DNA of 64,000 nucleotides from Campylobacter massiliensis (GCF_014253065.1 NZ_JACLZK010000001.1:434001-498000); one strand, 5' to 3'; shown: positions 1-9,419, counted from the stretch's first letter. Translations and numbers: made by a program. Notes: generated by a model not told the origin, from the letters alone.

Positions 1-552
1 AAGACGCATTTTTCAAGCGCAAAAGGCATGATCACGCTAAGCCCAAACATCGCCGATAACATCGCCCTTATCGCCACCGTAAGGCTATATGAAAAAGAGA
101 TCGGGCGCAAAAAGCCGTATTTTATAATGACAAACTCCGATAACCAAGACGATACCGAGCGCCTAAAAAAGCTCGGAGCAAACAGCGTCGTGAGCCCATC
201 AAAGCTCGTAGCTCAGCGCCTTAGCGCGATGAGCGTACGTCCGGATATGGAAAATTTGCTCGAGCAGTTTTTGTATAAGCAAGACTCGCCGATCGACATC
301 GAGGAGATATTGGTGCCTGATTATTCGTGGGTGCGCTTTAAACGCCTAAAAGAAACTAACCTGCGAAATATAACAAACGCCGACGTCGTTGGCATCAAAG
401 ACGTAAATAACAAATTTATACCGATGCCAAAGGGCGATACGCTGATAGGCACAGGCACGAAGCTGCTAGTCATCGGCACGGGCGAGTCTATACGCCTAAC
501 TAAACGCGTCATAAAAAGCAAGCATAAGCCAGAAGAGCTAAAATACGTTTAA
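1..552 (+). CDS. K+ channel / TrkA-type RCK domain protein, 5' end missing
   Basis: The reading frame is open from base 1 (first codon AAG), so this is the C-terminal 183 residues of a longer protein; the ATG at 28 is internal. The first part is the end of a Rossmann-like RCK/TrkA-N domain (stretch MTNSDNQDDTERLKKLGANS and the following helix), which binds NAD(H) or another ligand and gates K+ flux. The last ~80 residues look like a TrkA-C domain (VPDYSWVRF, then GTGTKLLVIGTGESI). The missing upstream part would normally hold two transmembrane helices and a selectivity filter, so channel versus Trk subunit cannot be settled here. No strong terminator follows. Confidence 0.75.
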   Translation, partial: KTHFSSAKGMITLSPNIADNIALIATVRLYEKEIGRKKPYFIMTNSDNQDDTERLKKLGANSVVSPSKLVAQRLSAMSVRPDMENLLEQFLYKQDSPIDIEEILVPDYSWVRFKRLKETNLRNITNADVVGIKDVNNKFIPMPKGDTLIGTGTKLLVIGTGESIRLTKRVIKSKHKPEELKYV

Positions 553-774
553 ATTTGAGCTTTACGCGGCTAACTCGGCTTAAATTTGCATCAAGTAACC
601 ACTTCAAATTTGACGCAAAAACAATTCGTCGGCGCAATAAAATTTGATAAATTTAAGCTTGGCTTAGGCTGGGTAAAATTTGCCAAATCGCCCAGATACG
701 GCGCGTTTTTAACCCGCTCTTAAAATAATATTCGCTAAAATTAAATTAAAATTTAATCCATCAAAGGAGCAAAT

Positions 775-999
775 ATGTTTCATGAAGATAGAGAGCTTAT
801 AACTAAGCTAAAAGGCACGAATGCGAGATTTACGTCGCTTTTCGACAAACACAACGACCTAGACGAAAAGATCGCAGAGATGCAAAAAGGCAATGTCTAC
901 AACGATGCGGAAGTGGATGCTCTAAAACGCGAAAAACTCAGACTAAAAGACGAAATTTACGCCTTTTTGGCCGAGTATAAAAAAGAAAATAATCTTTAA
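775..999 (+). CDS. YdcH / DUF465 family small coiled-coil protein
   Basis: A 74-residue charged, almost fully helical protein (HEDRELITKLKGTNARF, then a second helix rich in Lys and Glu). Size and the two-helix pattern with a DLDEKIAEM-type middle match the DUF465/YdcH family, of unknown function. A good ribosome site (AAAGGAG) lies 6 bases before the ATG. It stands alone between AT-rich spacers and is followed by a hairpin terminator, so it is probably monocistronic and soluble. Confidence 0.85.
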   Translation: MFHEDRELITKLKGTNARFTSLFDKHNDLDEKIAEMQKGNVYNDAEVDALKREKLRLKDEIYAFLAEYKKENNL

Positions 1000-1006
1000 T
1001 TTAATA

Positions 1007-1034
1007 GCGGCGGACGATTTGTGCCGCCGTTTTT
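1007..1034 (+). terminator. Rho-independent terminator after the YdcH-like gene
   Basis: CGGCGG (1008-1013) pairs with CCGCCG (1024-1029) around an A/T-rich loop and is followed at once by TTTTT. It lies 8 bases after the stop codon of the upstream gene. Confidence 0.85.
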
Positions 1035-1174
1035 CTGCCTCAAATTCTCTCGAATTTTTATCTTTGATTAGCTGAAAATCGCACTAAATTTAATTCAAAA
1101 CAAGAATGCAAAATTGCTACAAAAACACCAAATTTGACGCAAAATATAAATTTGTTTTCAAATTTACAACGTGG

Positions 1175-1252
1175 CTACATCGAAATCTTTTTGAGTATCC
1201 AAAAAACCGCCATCCCAATGCATAAAATCATAACCGCCCAAATATAATCCAT
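1175..1252 (-). CDS. possible 25-residue single-pass membrane peptide
   Basis: Read on the minus strand, ATG at 1252 opens a 25-codon frame to a TAG at 1177-1175. The peptide begins MDYIWAVMILCIGMAVFW and ends in ILKKISM: a short N-terminus, one hydrophobic segment of about 17 residues and a Lys-Lys tail, the layout of bacterial small membrane proteins. AAGGAA sits 7 bases before the start. An extended -10 box (TATAAT at 1305-1300, minus strand) lies about 45 bases further upstream. I do not recognise the family. The evidence is the hydrophobic pattern plus correctly placed signals; chance cannot be excluded at this length. Confidence 0.5.
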   Translation of the reverse strand: MDYIWAVMILCIGMAVFWILKKISM

Positions 1253-1299
1253 CTTTTTTCCTTGCCTATTTTTGCCGAAGCTTAATTTGTTTTTCGTTT

Positions 1300-1305
1300 A
1301 TTATA
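1300..1305 (-). promoter_or_regulatory. -10 box upstream of the small membrane ORF
   Basis: A TATAAT hexamer on the minus strand, preceded by TGT, in an AT-rich stretch. No clear -35 box is seen, as is common for sigma70 promoters in Campylobacter. It points toward the ORF at 1252-1175. Confidence 0.45.
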
Positions 1306-1387
1306 ACACAAACTTACAGCTTTTCGGAAAGGCCGTGATTTAAGAGAAAATTTGCTAAAATTTATGAAAGTTTAAAAAGGATGGAAA

Positions 1388-3481
1388 ATGGATGAGACAA
1401 AGAGCGTTTTTATCAACCGCGAACTTAGTTGGTTGCGCTTTAATTCGCGCGTTTTAGCCCAATGCGAAAAGGCGTTGCCGCCGCTTGAAAAGCTAAAATT
1501 TATCGCGATTTATATGACGAATTTGGATGAATTTTACATGATCCGCATCGCGGGGCTCAAGCAACTTTTTGCCGCAGGAGTCGCAGCTAGCGGTAGCGAC
1601 GGCATGAGCCCGCTTGAGCAACTAAGGGAGATCAGAAAATACATCAAAGACGAACTCGCGCTCGTGGAAAAACACTATAAAGACGCGCTAAAAGAGCTCG
1701 CGCAAAACGGGCTTTTTATGAAAAATTACGACGAAATTTCGCCCGAACTTCGCGCCAAATGCGACGAGTATTTTTTCTCAAATATCCTGCCCGTCATCGT
1801 GCCTATCGCGGTTGATGCCACGCATCCGTATCCTCATCTAAACAACCTTAGCTTTAGCCTGGCCGTTAAGCTTGCCGACGCGGATAGCCCAGAGATCATA
1901 AAATTTGGCATGATACGTATTTCGCGCGTTTTGCCGAGATTCTATCAAGCGGCCGACAACGTCTATGTGCCGATAGAAACGATCGTGCATCGCCACGCTG
2001 AGGAGATTTTCCCGGGTTACAAGCTACTTAGCTCGGCGGCGTTTAGGGTTACGCGAAACGCCGATATCGTGATCGAGGAAGAAGAAGCCGATGATTTCAT
2101 GATGATCCTCGAACAGGGGCTTAAATTGCGCCGCAAGGGCGCCTTTGTCCGCATGCAGATACAAAAGGACGCCGACGCCGAGATAGTCGAGTTTCTAAAC
2201 TCGCATATGAAGATTTTTTATAAGGATATCTATGAGTACACCGTACCGCTGACGCTAAATTCGCTCTGGCAAATCGTGGGAAATAAAGAATTCTCGCACC
2301 TTTGCCTGCCGCCGTACGCGCCAAAGACATTGCCGCCTTTTAGCAGCCACCTCTCGATGTTTGACGTCATTGATAAAGAAGACGTGCTAGTCGTGCATCC
2401 CTACGAGAGCTTTGATCCCGTCGTGCAGTTTATCAGGGAGGCGAGCAAGGATCCGCGCGTGATCTCGATCCGTATGACGCTCTACCGCGTCGATAAAAAC
2501 TCGCCTATCATTCAAGCTCTCATCGACGCTGCAAACGACGGCAAGCAAGTAACCGTGATGGTCGAGCTAAAGGCGAGGTTTGATGAGGAGAACAACCTAC
2601 ACTGGGCAAAGGCTCTAGAGGACGCCGGCGCGCATGTGATATACGGCATCACGGGCTTTAAGGTGCACGCAAAAGTTAGCCAAGTTATCCGCCAAGAGGG
2701 CGGTAAGCTCAAATTTTACATGCATCTATCCACCGGCAACTACAACGGCGGCTCGGCTAAAATTTACACCGACGTGAGCTATTTTACGAGCAGGGCGGAG
2801 TTTGCCAGCGATACGACGACGTTTTTTCATATACTTTCGGGTTTTTCTAAAAACCGCCGCTTGCAGACGCTTTCTATGTCGCCGATGCAGATAAAAGAGC
2901 GCGTGCTGGAGATGATAAAGACCGAGACCGCGCACGGAGAGCAGGGCAGAATCGTGGCAAAGATGAACGCGCTAGTAGATAGCGATATCGTGGATGCGCT
3001 GGTAAAGGCAAGTAGCGCTGGCGTAAAGATCGATCTCATCGTGCGTGGCATCTGCTGTGTGCGCCCGGGTGTGAAGGGCCTCAGCGAAAATATCCGCGTG
3101 AGATCGCTCATCGGCAAATACCTTGAGCATGCGAGGATATTTTATTTCAGGCACGCCGAGCCTCAAATTTACATCGCTTCCGCCGACTGGATGCCGCGAA
3201 ATCTAGAGCGCCGCCTAGAGCTCATGACGCCGATCATAGATAAAAATTTGCAAGAGCGCTTGCTTGAGTTTTTGCGCTTGCAGCTTAGCGATAACGAGCT
3301 GGCGTTTGAGCTGCAAAACAGCGGCGAATACACAAAAGTAAGGCCAAAAGAGGGCGACGCGCGCATAAACTCGCAAGAGGTGCTCGAGGAGTACGTGAGC
3401 GGGATATACAAGGCGACGAAAAAGGATAGCGATAAGGGGAAGAGCGAGCAGATGGTGGCGAAACTTTTGAAAGAAAGTTAA
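1388..3481 (+). CDS. ppk: polyphosphate kinase 1
   Basis: 697 residues, the usual PPK1 length. It polymerises the gamma-phosphate of ATP into polyphosphate through a phosphohistidine intermediate. The N-terminal domain opens with [14 protein letters not shown] and [15 protein letters not shown]. The two essential histidines are visible: H427 in GFKVHAK (autophosphorylation) and H589 in the [10 protein letters not shown] stretch. The C-terminal end shows [18 protein letters not shown] precedes the ATG by 6 bases. In Campylobacter, polyphosphate supports stress survival and virulence traits (family knowledge). It is not in an operon; both flanks are long spacers. Confidence 0.97.
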   Translation: MDETKSVFINRELSWLRFNSRVLAQCEKALPPLEKLKFIAIYMTNLDEFYMIRIAGLKQLFAAGVAASGSDGMSPLEQLREIRKYIKDELALVEKHYKDALKELAQNGLFMKNYDEISPELRAKCDEYFFSNILPVIVPIAVDATHPYPHLNNLSFSLAVKLADADSPEIIKFGMIRISRVLPRFYQAADNVYVPIETIVHRHAEEIFPGYKLLSSAAFRVTRNADIVIEEEEADDFMMILEQGLKLRRKGAFVRMQIQKDADAEIVEFLNSHMKIFYKDIYEYTVPLTLNSLWQIVGNKEFSHLCLPPYAPKTLPPFSSHLSMFDVIDKEDVLVVHPYESFDPVVQFIREASKDPRVISIRMTLYRVDKNSPIIQALIDAANDGKQVTVMVELKARFDEENNLHWAKALEDAGAHVIYGITGFKVHAKVSQVIRQEGGKLKFYMHLSTGNYNGGSAKIYTDVSYFTSRAEFASDTTTFFHILSGFSKNRRLQTLSMSPMQIKERVLEMIKTETAHGEQGRIVAKMNALVDSDIVDALVKASSAGVKIDLIVRGICCVRPGVKGLSENIRVRSLIGKYLEHARIFYFRHAEPQIYIASADWMPRNLERRLELMTPIIDKNLQERLLEFLRLQLSDNELAFELQNSGEYTKVRPKEGDARINSQEVLEEYVSGIYKATKKDSDKGKSEQMVAKLLKES

Positions 3482-3496
3482 GCGGCTTTTGGGAAG

Positions 3497-3736
3497 GCTC
3501 GTCTCGCGAGCGCTTTTCCGAGATTTTGCAAAATTTCGCTCCGCAGGCTATATGCCTAGCGCACGCTCAATTTTGCTTCTTCTGCTTGCAGCTGCGAGCT
3601 TGTGAAGCAGAAAACTCGAAAAATCATCTCGCGATACTTCACCTTATTATTCTCTATTCAAATTTAAAGTCAAATTTTTAGATTTCGGCTTCAAATTTTA
3701 CATGCCCAAACCCGCATCTTGAAACTTCTAAATTCG
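3497..3736. repeat. composite dispersed repeat downstream of ppk
   Basis: The 3482-3841 spacer holds no credible gene but carries pieces that recur elsewhere. CTCGTCTCGCGAGCG at ~3499 also occurs at ~61556. A CTGCTTGCAGCTGCGAG...GAAGCAGAAAA segment (~3577-3612) resembles 5420-5456 and, inverted, 61413-61448. AAAATCATCTCGCGA at ~3630 matches ~61648. A CCCGCATCTTGAAAC module (3693-3736) matches the modules listed at 5293, 5577, 61693 and 61771. Inside, GCAAAATT (~3529) and AATTTTGC (~3570) form a loose inverted pair. Confidence 0.65.
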
Positions 3737-3841
3737 GCGAGCAAATTTGCAAAAATCTACGCGTGCGGCAATTTTACTTTGCCGAGCTTTTGGTTATATG
3801 CGTTTTGATCAAAATTTAAAAAACAAAATATAAGTGATAAA

Positions 3842-4456
3842 ATGATTTCTTTTAATGCCTTTTTCTCTGGATTTTCGCTCGGGCTCTCGCTGATTTTACC
3901 CATTGGAGCTCAAAATGCCTTCGTGCTAAAACAAGGCATCAAAAAACAGCATGTTTTTCTTGTTTGCATTATCTGCGCGCTTAGCGACGCTGCACTGATT
4001 TTTGCAGGAGTGTCGGGTTTTGGCTACGTGGTTGAGCGCTACCCTATCATCAAAACGGCCGCGCTTTGGGGAGGATTCGTATTTTTGAGTATTTACGGAG
4101 TTCGTAGCCTTTATAGCGCGTTTAGCGCCTCGCATGCGCTAACGGCAGGCGGCGAGGAGGCGCACAGTGCGGTTATTAAAACGGCGCTTCTTACGCTAGC
4201 TTTTACGTGGCTAAACCCGCACGTATATCTTGATACGGTCGTACTTTTGGGCTCGGTTTCTACGAAATTTAGCGAGCGCGCGGGACTCTTTGGCGCGGGC
4301 GCGATGTGCGCGTCGTTTGCGTTTTTCTTTTCGCTCGGATACGGAGCGAGATTTTTAGCGCCGCTGTTCCAAAAGCCGGCCGCGTGGAAAATTTTGGAGT
4401 TTTTCGTCGGCGTAACGATGATAACGCTTGGCGTGATGTTAGTAGTCGGCGAGTGA
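3842..4456 (+). CDS. LysE/ArgO family amino-acid exporter
   Basis: 204 residues with about six hydrophobic segments. The N-terminus SLILPIGAQNAFVLKQGI is the LysE/ArgO signature, and FTWLNPHVYLDTVVLLGS in the fifth-helix region is also characteristic. It should sit in the inner membrane and export basic amino acids (lysine or arginine); the substrate cannot be read from the sequence. The ribosome site is weak (only A/G-rich DNA before the ATG), so the start is less certain than the product. It stands alone. Confidence 0.88.
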   Translation: MISFNAFFSGFSLGLSLILPIGAQNAFVLKQGIKKQHVFLVCIICALSDAALIFAGVSGFGYVVERYPIIKTAALWGGFVFLSIYGVRSLYSAFSASHALTAGGEEAHSAVIKTALLTLAFTWLNPHVYLDTVVLLGSVSTKFSERAGLFGAGAMCASFAFFFSLGYGARFLAPLFQKPAAWKILEFFVGVTMITLGVMLVVGE

Positions 4457-4563
4457 GAGCGTTTAAATTTGACGACTAAATTTATGTAGTTTTGGTATGC
4501 TGTTTTTATGTCTCGTTGGCTAAACTTTGCTAAAATTTAAGTAAATTTACAAGAAAAGAAAAA

Positions 4564-5256
4564 ATGAACAACCAAATTTATCTCATCGGCGACGTTCACG
4601 GCTGCTATAAAACCCTTTGCGCCTTGATAGATCGCTTGCCGCGTGGTACTGATTCTAAAATTTGCTTCGTGGGCGATCTGATAGACCGCGGCGAGGGGAG
4701 TTTTGAGGTCGTACAGCTAGCGATTCAGCGCGGCTACGCGGCCGTGATGGGCAATCACGAATACCGCCTTTTGCAACACAAGGACGCATTTTTACGCGGC
4801 GAGACGCCTAGCGATCCGCGCTGGTTTTACCTAAACGGCGGCGCGCAGACTTTCGCCTCCTACGCCAAAGCTAGCCGCGCACAAAAGCTCGCGCATTTAA
4901 AGTTTTTGTCGAATTTGCCGCTTTATTTGGAGCTTGCCGAGTTTAAAAACGCTCAGGGCAGGCGGCTTGTCGCGTCGCATTCGGCGATTGGGCGGATGTG
5001 GGCGCTACGCAACTCGCACGGCGATAGCGCGGCGGAGTTTAGGTGGCATGTGCTTTGCGGCAGAGATGATTTTAGCCAAAACGAAGGCGTTTTTAACGTC
5101 TACGGCCATACGCCGATCGCGAGCCCCGATATCACGAAATTTAGCGCAAATATCGACACGGGCTGCGTTTATAAGCATGATTTCGGCCGTCTTTGTGCGC
5201 TCGAGTTTCCGAGCATGCGGGTTTTTATACAGGAAAATGTCGAGGACGGAGAGTAA
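4564..5256 (+). CDS. metallophosphoesterase, PP1-like serine/threonine phosphatase or ApaH-like
   Basis: 230 residues. The calcineurin-like metal-binding motifs appear in order: GDVHG (D10, H12), GDLIDRG (~37-43), GNHEYR (~66-71) and a C-terminal YGHTPI. This order and length fit bacterial PrpA/PrpB-like phosphatases and also symmetric Ap4A hydrolases, so the substrate is open. It is probably cytoplasmic: there is no signal peptide. A purine-rich AAGAAAAGAAAAA precedes the ATG. A repeat-rich spacer follows. Confidence 0.85.
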   Translation: MNNQIYLIGDVHGCYKTLCALIDRLPRGTDSKICFVGDLIDRGEGSFEVVQLAIQRGYAAVMGNHEYRLLQHKDAFLRGETPSDPRWFYLNGGAQTFASYAKASRAQKLAHLKFLSNLPLYLELAEFKNAQGRRLVASHSAIGRMWALRNSHGDSAAEFRWHVLCGRDDFSQNEGVFNVYGHTPIASPDITKFSANIDTGCVYKHDFGRLCALEFPSMRVFIQENVEDGE

Positions 5257-5292
5257 AATCCGAAATTTGAGGCTAAATTTGACTAAAATTTG

Positions 5293-5622
5293 AAATTTTA
5301 TCCGCCGAGACCCGAATCTTTAAAACGTTAAATTTGAGTTGGTTAAATTTGGCGTTAAAAATTAGATTTTTTGCATAAATCAATGTTTCTTGTTAAGGGG
5401 GAAGGGGCTTGAATTACGCTCTGCTTTGCAGTTGCGAAGCGTAGCTGAAGCAAAAGAGTTCCCTTCCCCTTAACAATCCCCTATCCCCGACGATGTGAGA
5501 GGTTGCTGCGCTACGCGCAGGTTTTATCTGGCGCTGTCGCGCCGCACGTTTTTAAATTTCACTACAAATTTATTGAGCCAAATTTAGTGCCGTAAAGACT
5601 CGGGTCTCGGTGAGTAAAATTT
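5293..5622. repeat. 330-bp element bounded by an inverted CCGAGACCC module
   Basis: The left arm (5293-5338) and the reverse complement of the right arm (5577-5622) agree at roughly 35 of 46 positions, sharing AAATTTTA, CCGAGACCCGA, TCTTTA and TAAATTTG. Between them are three further foldbacks: 5390-5476 (arms TTGTTAAGGGGGAAG and CTTCCCCTTAACAA), 5506-5520 (CTGCGC/GCGCAG) and 5530-5543 (GGCGC/GCGCC). No convincing ORF lies inside. The same module recurs near 3693 and 61693-61815. It occupies most of the 5257-5803 spacer. Confidence 0.7.
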
Positions 5623-5803
5623 GAAGCCAAATTTACAAATTTAGCCAAATTGGACCCCAAATTTGAACGCAAAACGATAAGGCGGAAGTATTTTGCGATA
5701 GATTTAAAATGTTGTGTAGATAAAATTTTGCGTAGGCTGGACAGGTAGTCCGCCGAGCAAAATTTTAGCAAACTCATTTAAAGATACGCAAAAGACAACG
5801 CCT

Positions 5804-7780
5804 TCATAGTTTACGTATTTTGGCGATTTCGTCGCGTAGCGCCGCCGCCTTCTCAAACTCCAGTTGCTCCGCCGCATCCAGCATCTGTTTTCTTAGCTCT
5901 TTGATTATGCTCGCTCGCTCGGCGGCAGGCATTTTTTCTAGATTTGCGCCTTTTCTCAAGATCTCCGTGCCGTCCTCGACGTGCAAGCTCTCCTCGATGT
6001 TTCGGCTAGCCGAGCGCGGTGTGATGCCGTGAGCGCGGTTGTATTCGTCCTGCATCTTTCGGCGAGCTAGCGTCGTATCCATCGCTTCTTGCATGGATTT
6101 GGTGATCTTTTTGGCAAACATCAGCACTCGGCCGTTTACGTTTCTAGCCGCGCGCCCCATCGTTTGGATCAGGCTCGTCGTCGAGCGCAAAAAGCCCTCC
6201 TTATCGGCGTCCATGATAGCTATGAGGCTAACCTCGGGCAGGTCAAGCCCCTCTCTGAGCAAATTTATGCCGATGAGCATATCAAACTCGCCCCCGCGCA
6301 ACCCGCGGATGATCTCGTTTCGCTCGACGGCGTCGATGTCTGAGTGCATGTATTTGACCTTGATGCTAAGCTCGGTGTAGTAGCGGCTGAGCTCCTCGGC
6401 CATCTTTTTGGTGAGCACGGTGACTAGCACGCGTTCGTTTCTCTCGATGGTTTTTTTCGCCTCGTCGAATAAAATCTCCACCTGATTTTCGCTGTCTTTT
6501 ATCTCGATCTGTGGATCAAGTAGTCCCGTCGGACGTAAAATTTGCTCGTAAACGTGACCGCGGCTCAAATTTATCTCGTATTCGTTCGGAGTCGCCGATA
6601 CGAAAAGAAATTTAGCGCGTTTGTTTATAAACTCGTCAAATTTAAGCGGACGATTGTCAAGCGCAGATGGGAGGCGAAATCCGTACTCAACCAGCACCTC
6701 TTTGCGGCTGCGGTCTCCTGCGTACATACCGCGAAACTGCGGCAGGCTCACGTGGCTTTCATCCACGATGACTAGGTAGTCCTTGCCGCCTAGCTCGAAA
6801 TAATCAAACATCGAGTAGGGCGTCTCTCCGGCCTTTTGCCCGGTTAGGTGGCGCGCGTAGTTTTCGATGCCCTTGCACATGCCCGTGCTACTCATCATCT
6901 CTAGATCAAATTCCACTCGTTGTTTTAGGCGCTGCGCCTCGACGAGCTTGCTTTGCTCGTTAAATTCCTTTAGCCGCTCGGCTAGTTCCTCCTCGATCTG
7001 CTTGATGGCGATTTTTAGGCGGTTTTCGCCCACGATAAACTGGCTGGTCGGGTAGAGGATAAATTTTTTCAGGTCGTGTCTTTTTTTGTTTTCCAGCACG
7101 TCCAGGCTATACATCGTCTCGATCTCGTCGCCGAAAAACTCGATCCTAAATGCCTCGTCGTTAAAATACGCGGGATATACGTCCACCACGTCGCCGTTTA
7201 CGCGAAAGTCGCCACGGTCGAAATAAACGTCGTTTCGCTTGTAGCCCATATCGACGAGCTTTTGCAGTAGCGCGCGCTGGTTGATTTTATCGCCGACGTT
7301 TAGGTATGCGACCATGCCTTGGTATTCGCTAGGATTACCTAGGCCGTAGTTGGCCGACACCGACGCCACGCACACGACGTCGTCAAAGCTAAGCAAGCTC
7401 GCCGTCGCAGATAGGCGCAGACGCTCGAGTTCTTCGTTTACGGAGCTGTCCTTTTCGATGAAAAGGTCTTGACGCGGGATGTAGGCTTCAGGCTGATAGT
7501 AGTCGTAGTAGCTGATAAAATATTCCACGTGATTTTTAGGGAAAAAGCCCTTAAATTCGCTATAAAGCTGCGCGGCGAGGGATTTGTTGTGCGTCATTAT
7601 TAGGGTTGGCATATTTAGCTCGCGTATAACGTTTGCCATCGTAAAGGTCTTGCCCGAGCCCGTGACGCCTAAAAGCGTTTGGTATTTGTTGCCAGACCTT
7701 ACGGAGGCTACGATGTTAGCGACTGCGCGGGCCTGATCCTCGCTTGGGCTAAATTTGGACGAAATTTCAAAATTTTTCAT
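5804..7780 (-). CDS. uvrB: excinuclease ABC subunit B
   Basis: 658 residues, full length. UvrB is the damage-verification helicase of nucleotide excision repair; it is loaded by UvrA and recruits UvrC. Walker [11 protein letters not shown] is near residue 39, the beta-hairpin region [15 protein letters not shown] near 92, helicase motif [13 protein letters not shown] near 345, and motif [11 protein letters not shown] near 545. The C-terminal 40 residues form the UVR coiled-coil that binds UvrC. It is divergent from the next gene with only 68 bp between starts. Confidence 0.98.
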   Translation of the reverse strand: MKNFEISSKFSPSEDQARAVANIVASVRSGNKYQTLLGVTGSGKTFTMANVIRELNMPTLIMTHNKSLAAQLYSEFKGFFPKNHVEYFISYYDYYQPEAYIPRQDLFIEKDSSVNEELERLRLSATASLLSFDDVVCVASVSANYGLGNPSEYQGMVAYLNVGDKINQRALLQKLVDMGYKRNDVYFDRGDFRVNGDVVDVYPAYFNDEAFRIEFFGDEIETMYSLDVLENKKRHDLKKFILYPTSQFIVGENRLKIAIKQIEEELAERLKEFNEQSKLVEAQRLKQRVEFDLEMMSSTGMCKGIENYARHLTGQKAGETPYSMFDYFELGGKDYLVIVDESHVSLPQFRGMYAGDRSRKEVLVEYGFRLPSALDNRPLKFDEFINKRAKFLFVSATPNEYEINLSRGHVYEQILRPTGLLDPQIEIKDSENQVEILFDEAKKTIERNERVLVTVLTKKMAEELSRYYTELSIKVKYMHSDIDAVERNEIIRGLRGGEFDMLIGINLLREGLDLPEVSLIAIMDADKEGFLRSTTSLIQTMGRAARNVNGRVLMFAKKITKSMQEAMDTTLARRKMQDEYNRAHGITPRSASRNIEESLHVEDGTEILRKGANLEKMPAAERASIIKELRKQMLDAAEQLEFEKAAALRDEIAKIRKL

Positions 7781-7848
7781 TTTTTACCTTAAAAATCAGC
7801 TTTTTTTGTTACAATTACGTAAAATTATACCAAAACTAAGGAAAAATG

Positions 7849-8082
7849 ATGTTTGACGACGATAAAGTGCTAAATACCCTAACCGATAGAGTAAACGACC
7901 TGCTAGCTAGATATAATGAAGTTTGCGAAGAAAACGAATCTCTACGCAACGAGCTAGTAAGCGTCAAAGCACAAAACGAAGCCAAAAGTAACCAAATCGC
8001 ACGCCTCGAAGAAGATCTAAGAGCCAAAAATACCGAGAGCGACGACGTTATCCGCAAGATCGAAGCGGTACTGGGAAAATAA
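7849..8082 (+). CDS. small coiled-coil protein (Cj0681-like)
   Basis: A 77-residue, almost entirely helical protein with heptad spacing (LTDRVNDLLARYNEVCEENE, then a long Lys/Glu segment). I chose the second of two adjacent ATGs (7846 and 7849) because AAGGA at 7838-7842 gives 6 rather than 3 bases of spacing. It is the first gene of a plus-strand group running to priA, in the order found in C. jejuni. A ZapB-like structural role is possible because the next gene looks ZapA-like, but this is inference. Confidence 0.75.
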   Translation: MFDDDKVLNTLTDRVNDLLARYNEVCEENESLRNELVSVKAQNEAKSNQIARLEEDLRAKNTESDDVIRKIEAVLGK

Positions 8083-8089
8083 ATAAGCT

Positions 8090-8314
8090 ATGAGAAAAAT
8101 AACGGTCAAAATCGCCTCTACTTCTTATACAATCAGTCTCGAAGACGAATTTGCGCAAAGCTTTGAACGCGAGTGGGATACATTTACGGACGGTAAAAGA
8201 TATCTTGACGTAAAAGAACTACTTAGTGCCTTTGTGCAAAAATGCTATGAAAACTACCAACAAGAGCGCGAACTGCGCTCACTGGCTCAAAAACTCAGCA
8301 AAGAGATCGGCTAA
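8090..8314 (+). CDS. ZapA-like small protein (Cj0682-like)
   Basis: 74 residues starting MRKITVKIASTSYTISLED: a beta-rich N-terminus followed by a long helix, the outline of ZapA proteins that bundle FtsZ. It is shorter than typical ZapA (~100) and similarity is judged by eye only. It starts 7 bases after the coiled-coil gene, so the two are almost certainly co-transcribed. The ribosome site is weak (AATAAGCT), consistent with translational coupling. Confidence 0.65.
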   Translation: MRKITVKIASTSYTISLEDEFAQSFEREWDTFTDGKRYLDVKELLSAFVQKCYENYQQERELRSLAQKLSKEIG

Positions 8315-8391
8315 AATTTGCACCTTCGTTTCGTTTTTACACGCTCCTTATAAATTTATTGCTATTTTATTTTTTTTTAAGTTAAAAGTCG

Positions 8392-8397
8392 TATAAT
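8392..8397 (+). promoter_or_regulatory. -10 box for the pilin gene
   Basis: TATAAT preceded by a long T-rich tract (TTTTATTTTTTTTTAAG) in place of a -35 box, the usual form of Campylobacter sigma70 promoters. It lies 48 bases before the ATG of the first pilin-like gene. Confidence 0.65.
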
Positions 8398-8406
8398 TCC
8401 GTTTAA

Positions 8407-8424
8407 CTACATAAGTGTATGTAG
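8407..8424 (+). promoter_or_regulatory. 5'-UTR stem-loop before the first pilin gene
   Basis: CTACATA (8407-8413) and TATGTAG (8418-8424) form a perfect 7-bp inverted repeat around AGTG, between the -10 box and the ribosome site (AAGGAG). It could stabilise the transcript or act as an operator; nothing in the sequence decides. Confidence 0.5.
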
Positions 8425-8445
8425 AATTTATACAAGGAGTCTCAT

Positions 8446-8862
8446 ATGAGAAAAGGTTTTACAATGATTGAGTTGATCTTCGTGATCGTTATTTTAGGTA
8501 TTTTGGCTGCTGTTGCTATCCCAAGACTTAGTGCAACGAGAGATGATGCAGAGATTTCAAAAGCTGCTACAAACTACTCTACGCTTATTTCTGATCTTAC
8601 CGCGTATTATACTTCTCAAGGCAACTTTTCAACCAACTGGGCGGATATGACGCAAACAACAACAGATGGAACAGTAAAGCTTATTGGCGAAACTTGCGTT
8701 ACAGTTGAGTATAATGATACTGCTGGAACTATTACTGCTACACCTACTGCTACAGGTAAATGTGCAAAACTATTTGAGATACCTGCTATGAAAAATGTTT
8801 TTGGTAATACTCCGGCTGCAAAAACTTATCAAGTTGGCGGAAGAAGCGTAAAATTTAACTAA
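8446..8862 (+). CDS. type IV pilin-like / pseudopilin protein 1
   Basis: 138 residues. A classic class III signal, MRKG then FTMIELIFVIVILG, gives prepilin-peptidase cleavage after Gly4, an N-methylated Phe and Glu5 of the mature protein, followed by the hydrophobic spine helix. PRLSATRDDAEIS is shared with the next two genes. The globular part is short, with two cysteines (in TCVTVEY and GKCAKLF) that could form a disulfide. It may be a minor pilin or pseudopilin of the T2SS-like competence machinery of Campylobacter; location before priA matches C. jejuni. It has its own promoter and terminator. Confidence 0.9.
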   Translation: MRKGFTMIELIFVIVILGILAAVAIPRLSATRDDAEISKAATNYSTLISDLTAYYTSQGNFSTNWADMTQTTTDGTVKLIGETCVTVEYNDTAGTITATPTATGKCAKLFEIPAMKNVFGNTPAAKTYQVGGRSVKFN

Positions 8863-8892
8863 TCTTTTAGTTTTATATTTTACTTAAGAAAT

Positions 8893-8930
8893 AAAGCCCA
8901 AGTCCGCTTTTGGTGGATGCGGGCTTTTTT
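8893..8930 (+). terminator. terminator between pilin genes 1 and 2
   Basis: AAAGCCC (8893-8899) pairs with GGGCTTT (8921-8927), with inner TCC/GGA pairs, followed by T's. It separates pilin gene 1 from genes 2 and 3, so gene 1 may be expressed at a higher level. Confidence 0.8.
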
Positions 8931-8957
8931 AAATTCTGCTCAAATAAAGGAAATAAG

Positions 8958-9419
8958 TTGAAACGTGCATTTACTATGGTTGAGCTTATTTTTGTGATTA
9001 TTATTTTGGGTATTTTAGCTGCTATGGCTATTCCAAGACTAGCTGCTACTAGAGATGATGCTGAGATTGCAAGAGGGGCATCAGATCTTGCGGTTCTTGT
9101 TATGGATTTATCAATGTACTATACAAGCATGGGAGAGTTTAAGTCCGATGCGAAGTGGAAAGATATTACTAATGTAAAGCTATTGCTGGATAATACTGGT
9201 TCTGTGATTAACGATACTACTCTTTTAAATACCGATGTTTTTTTGAGCGTAAAAGATAAGGGCTGTTCAAAAATATCGGTATCTGATGGTAGTGTTGCTA
9301 TCTCGGATATCGGAATTAGCAGTGATGTTATATGTGTAGCTTTTAATGGGGTTGAGTCTGTAAAAAAGCTTAACAAAACACATGCATTTGGTGGCTCAAA
9401 GGTTAAATTTAATCCTTAG
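8958..9419 (+). CDS. type IV pilin-like / pseudopilin protein 2 (TTG start)
   Basis: I place the start at TTG 8958, not at an in-frame ATG at 8910 that falls inside the upstream terminator. AAAGGA at 8946-8951 is ideally spaced, and the TTG gives the standard short leader KRA before FTMVELIFVIIILG. The protein is 153 residues. The residue before the cleavage point is Ala instead of the usual Gly, which is tolerated by some prepilin peptidases. PRLAATRDDAEIA matches its neighbours. Two cysteines lie in DKGCSK and DVICVAF. Its role is probably the same assembly as genes 1 and 3. Confidence 0.85.
   Translation: MKRAFTMVELIFVIIILGILAAMAIPRLAATRDDAEIARGASDLAVLVMDLSMYYTSMGEFKSDAKWKDITNVKLLLDNTGSVINDTTLLNTDVFLSVKDKGCSKISVSDGSVAISDIGISSDVICVAFNGVESVKKLNKTHAFGGSKVKFNP

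Noticed and set aside
5562-5777. Small minus-strand ORF after the metallophosphatase
   Set aside because: Made of AAATTT words and a repeat arm; no ribosome site, no protein-like pattern.
8910-8957. Earlier ATG start for the second pilin gene
   Set aside because: It lies in the terminator stem-loop and would put 16 extra residues before the prepilin leader; TTG 8958 has the proper ribosome site.
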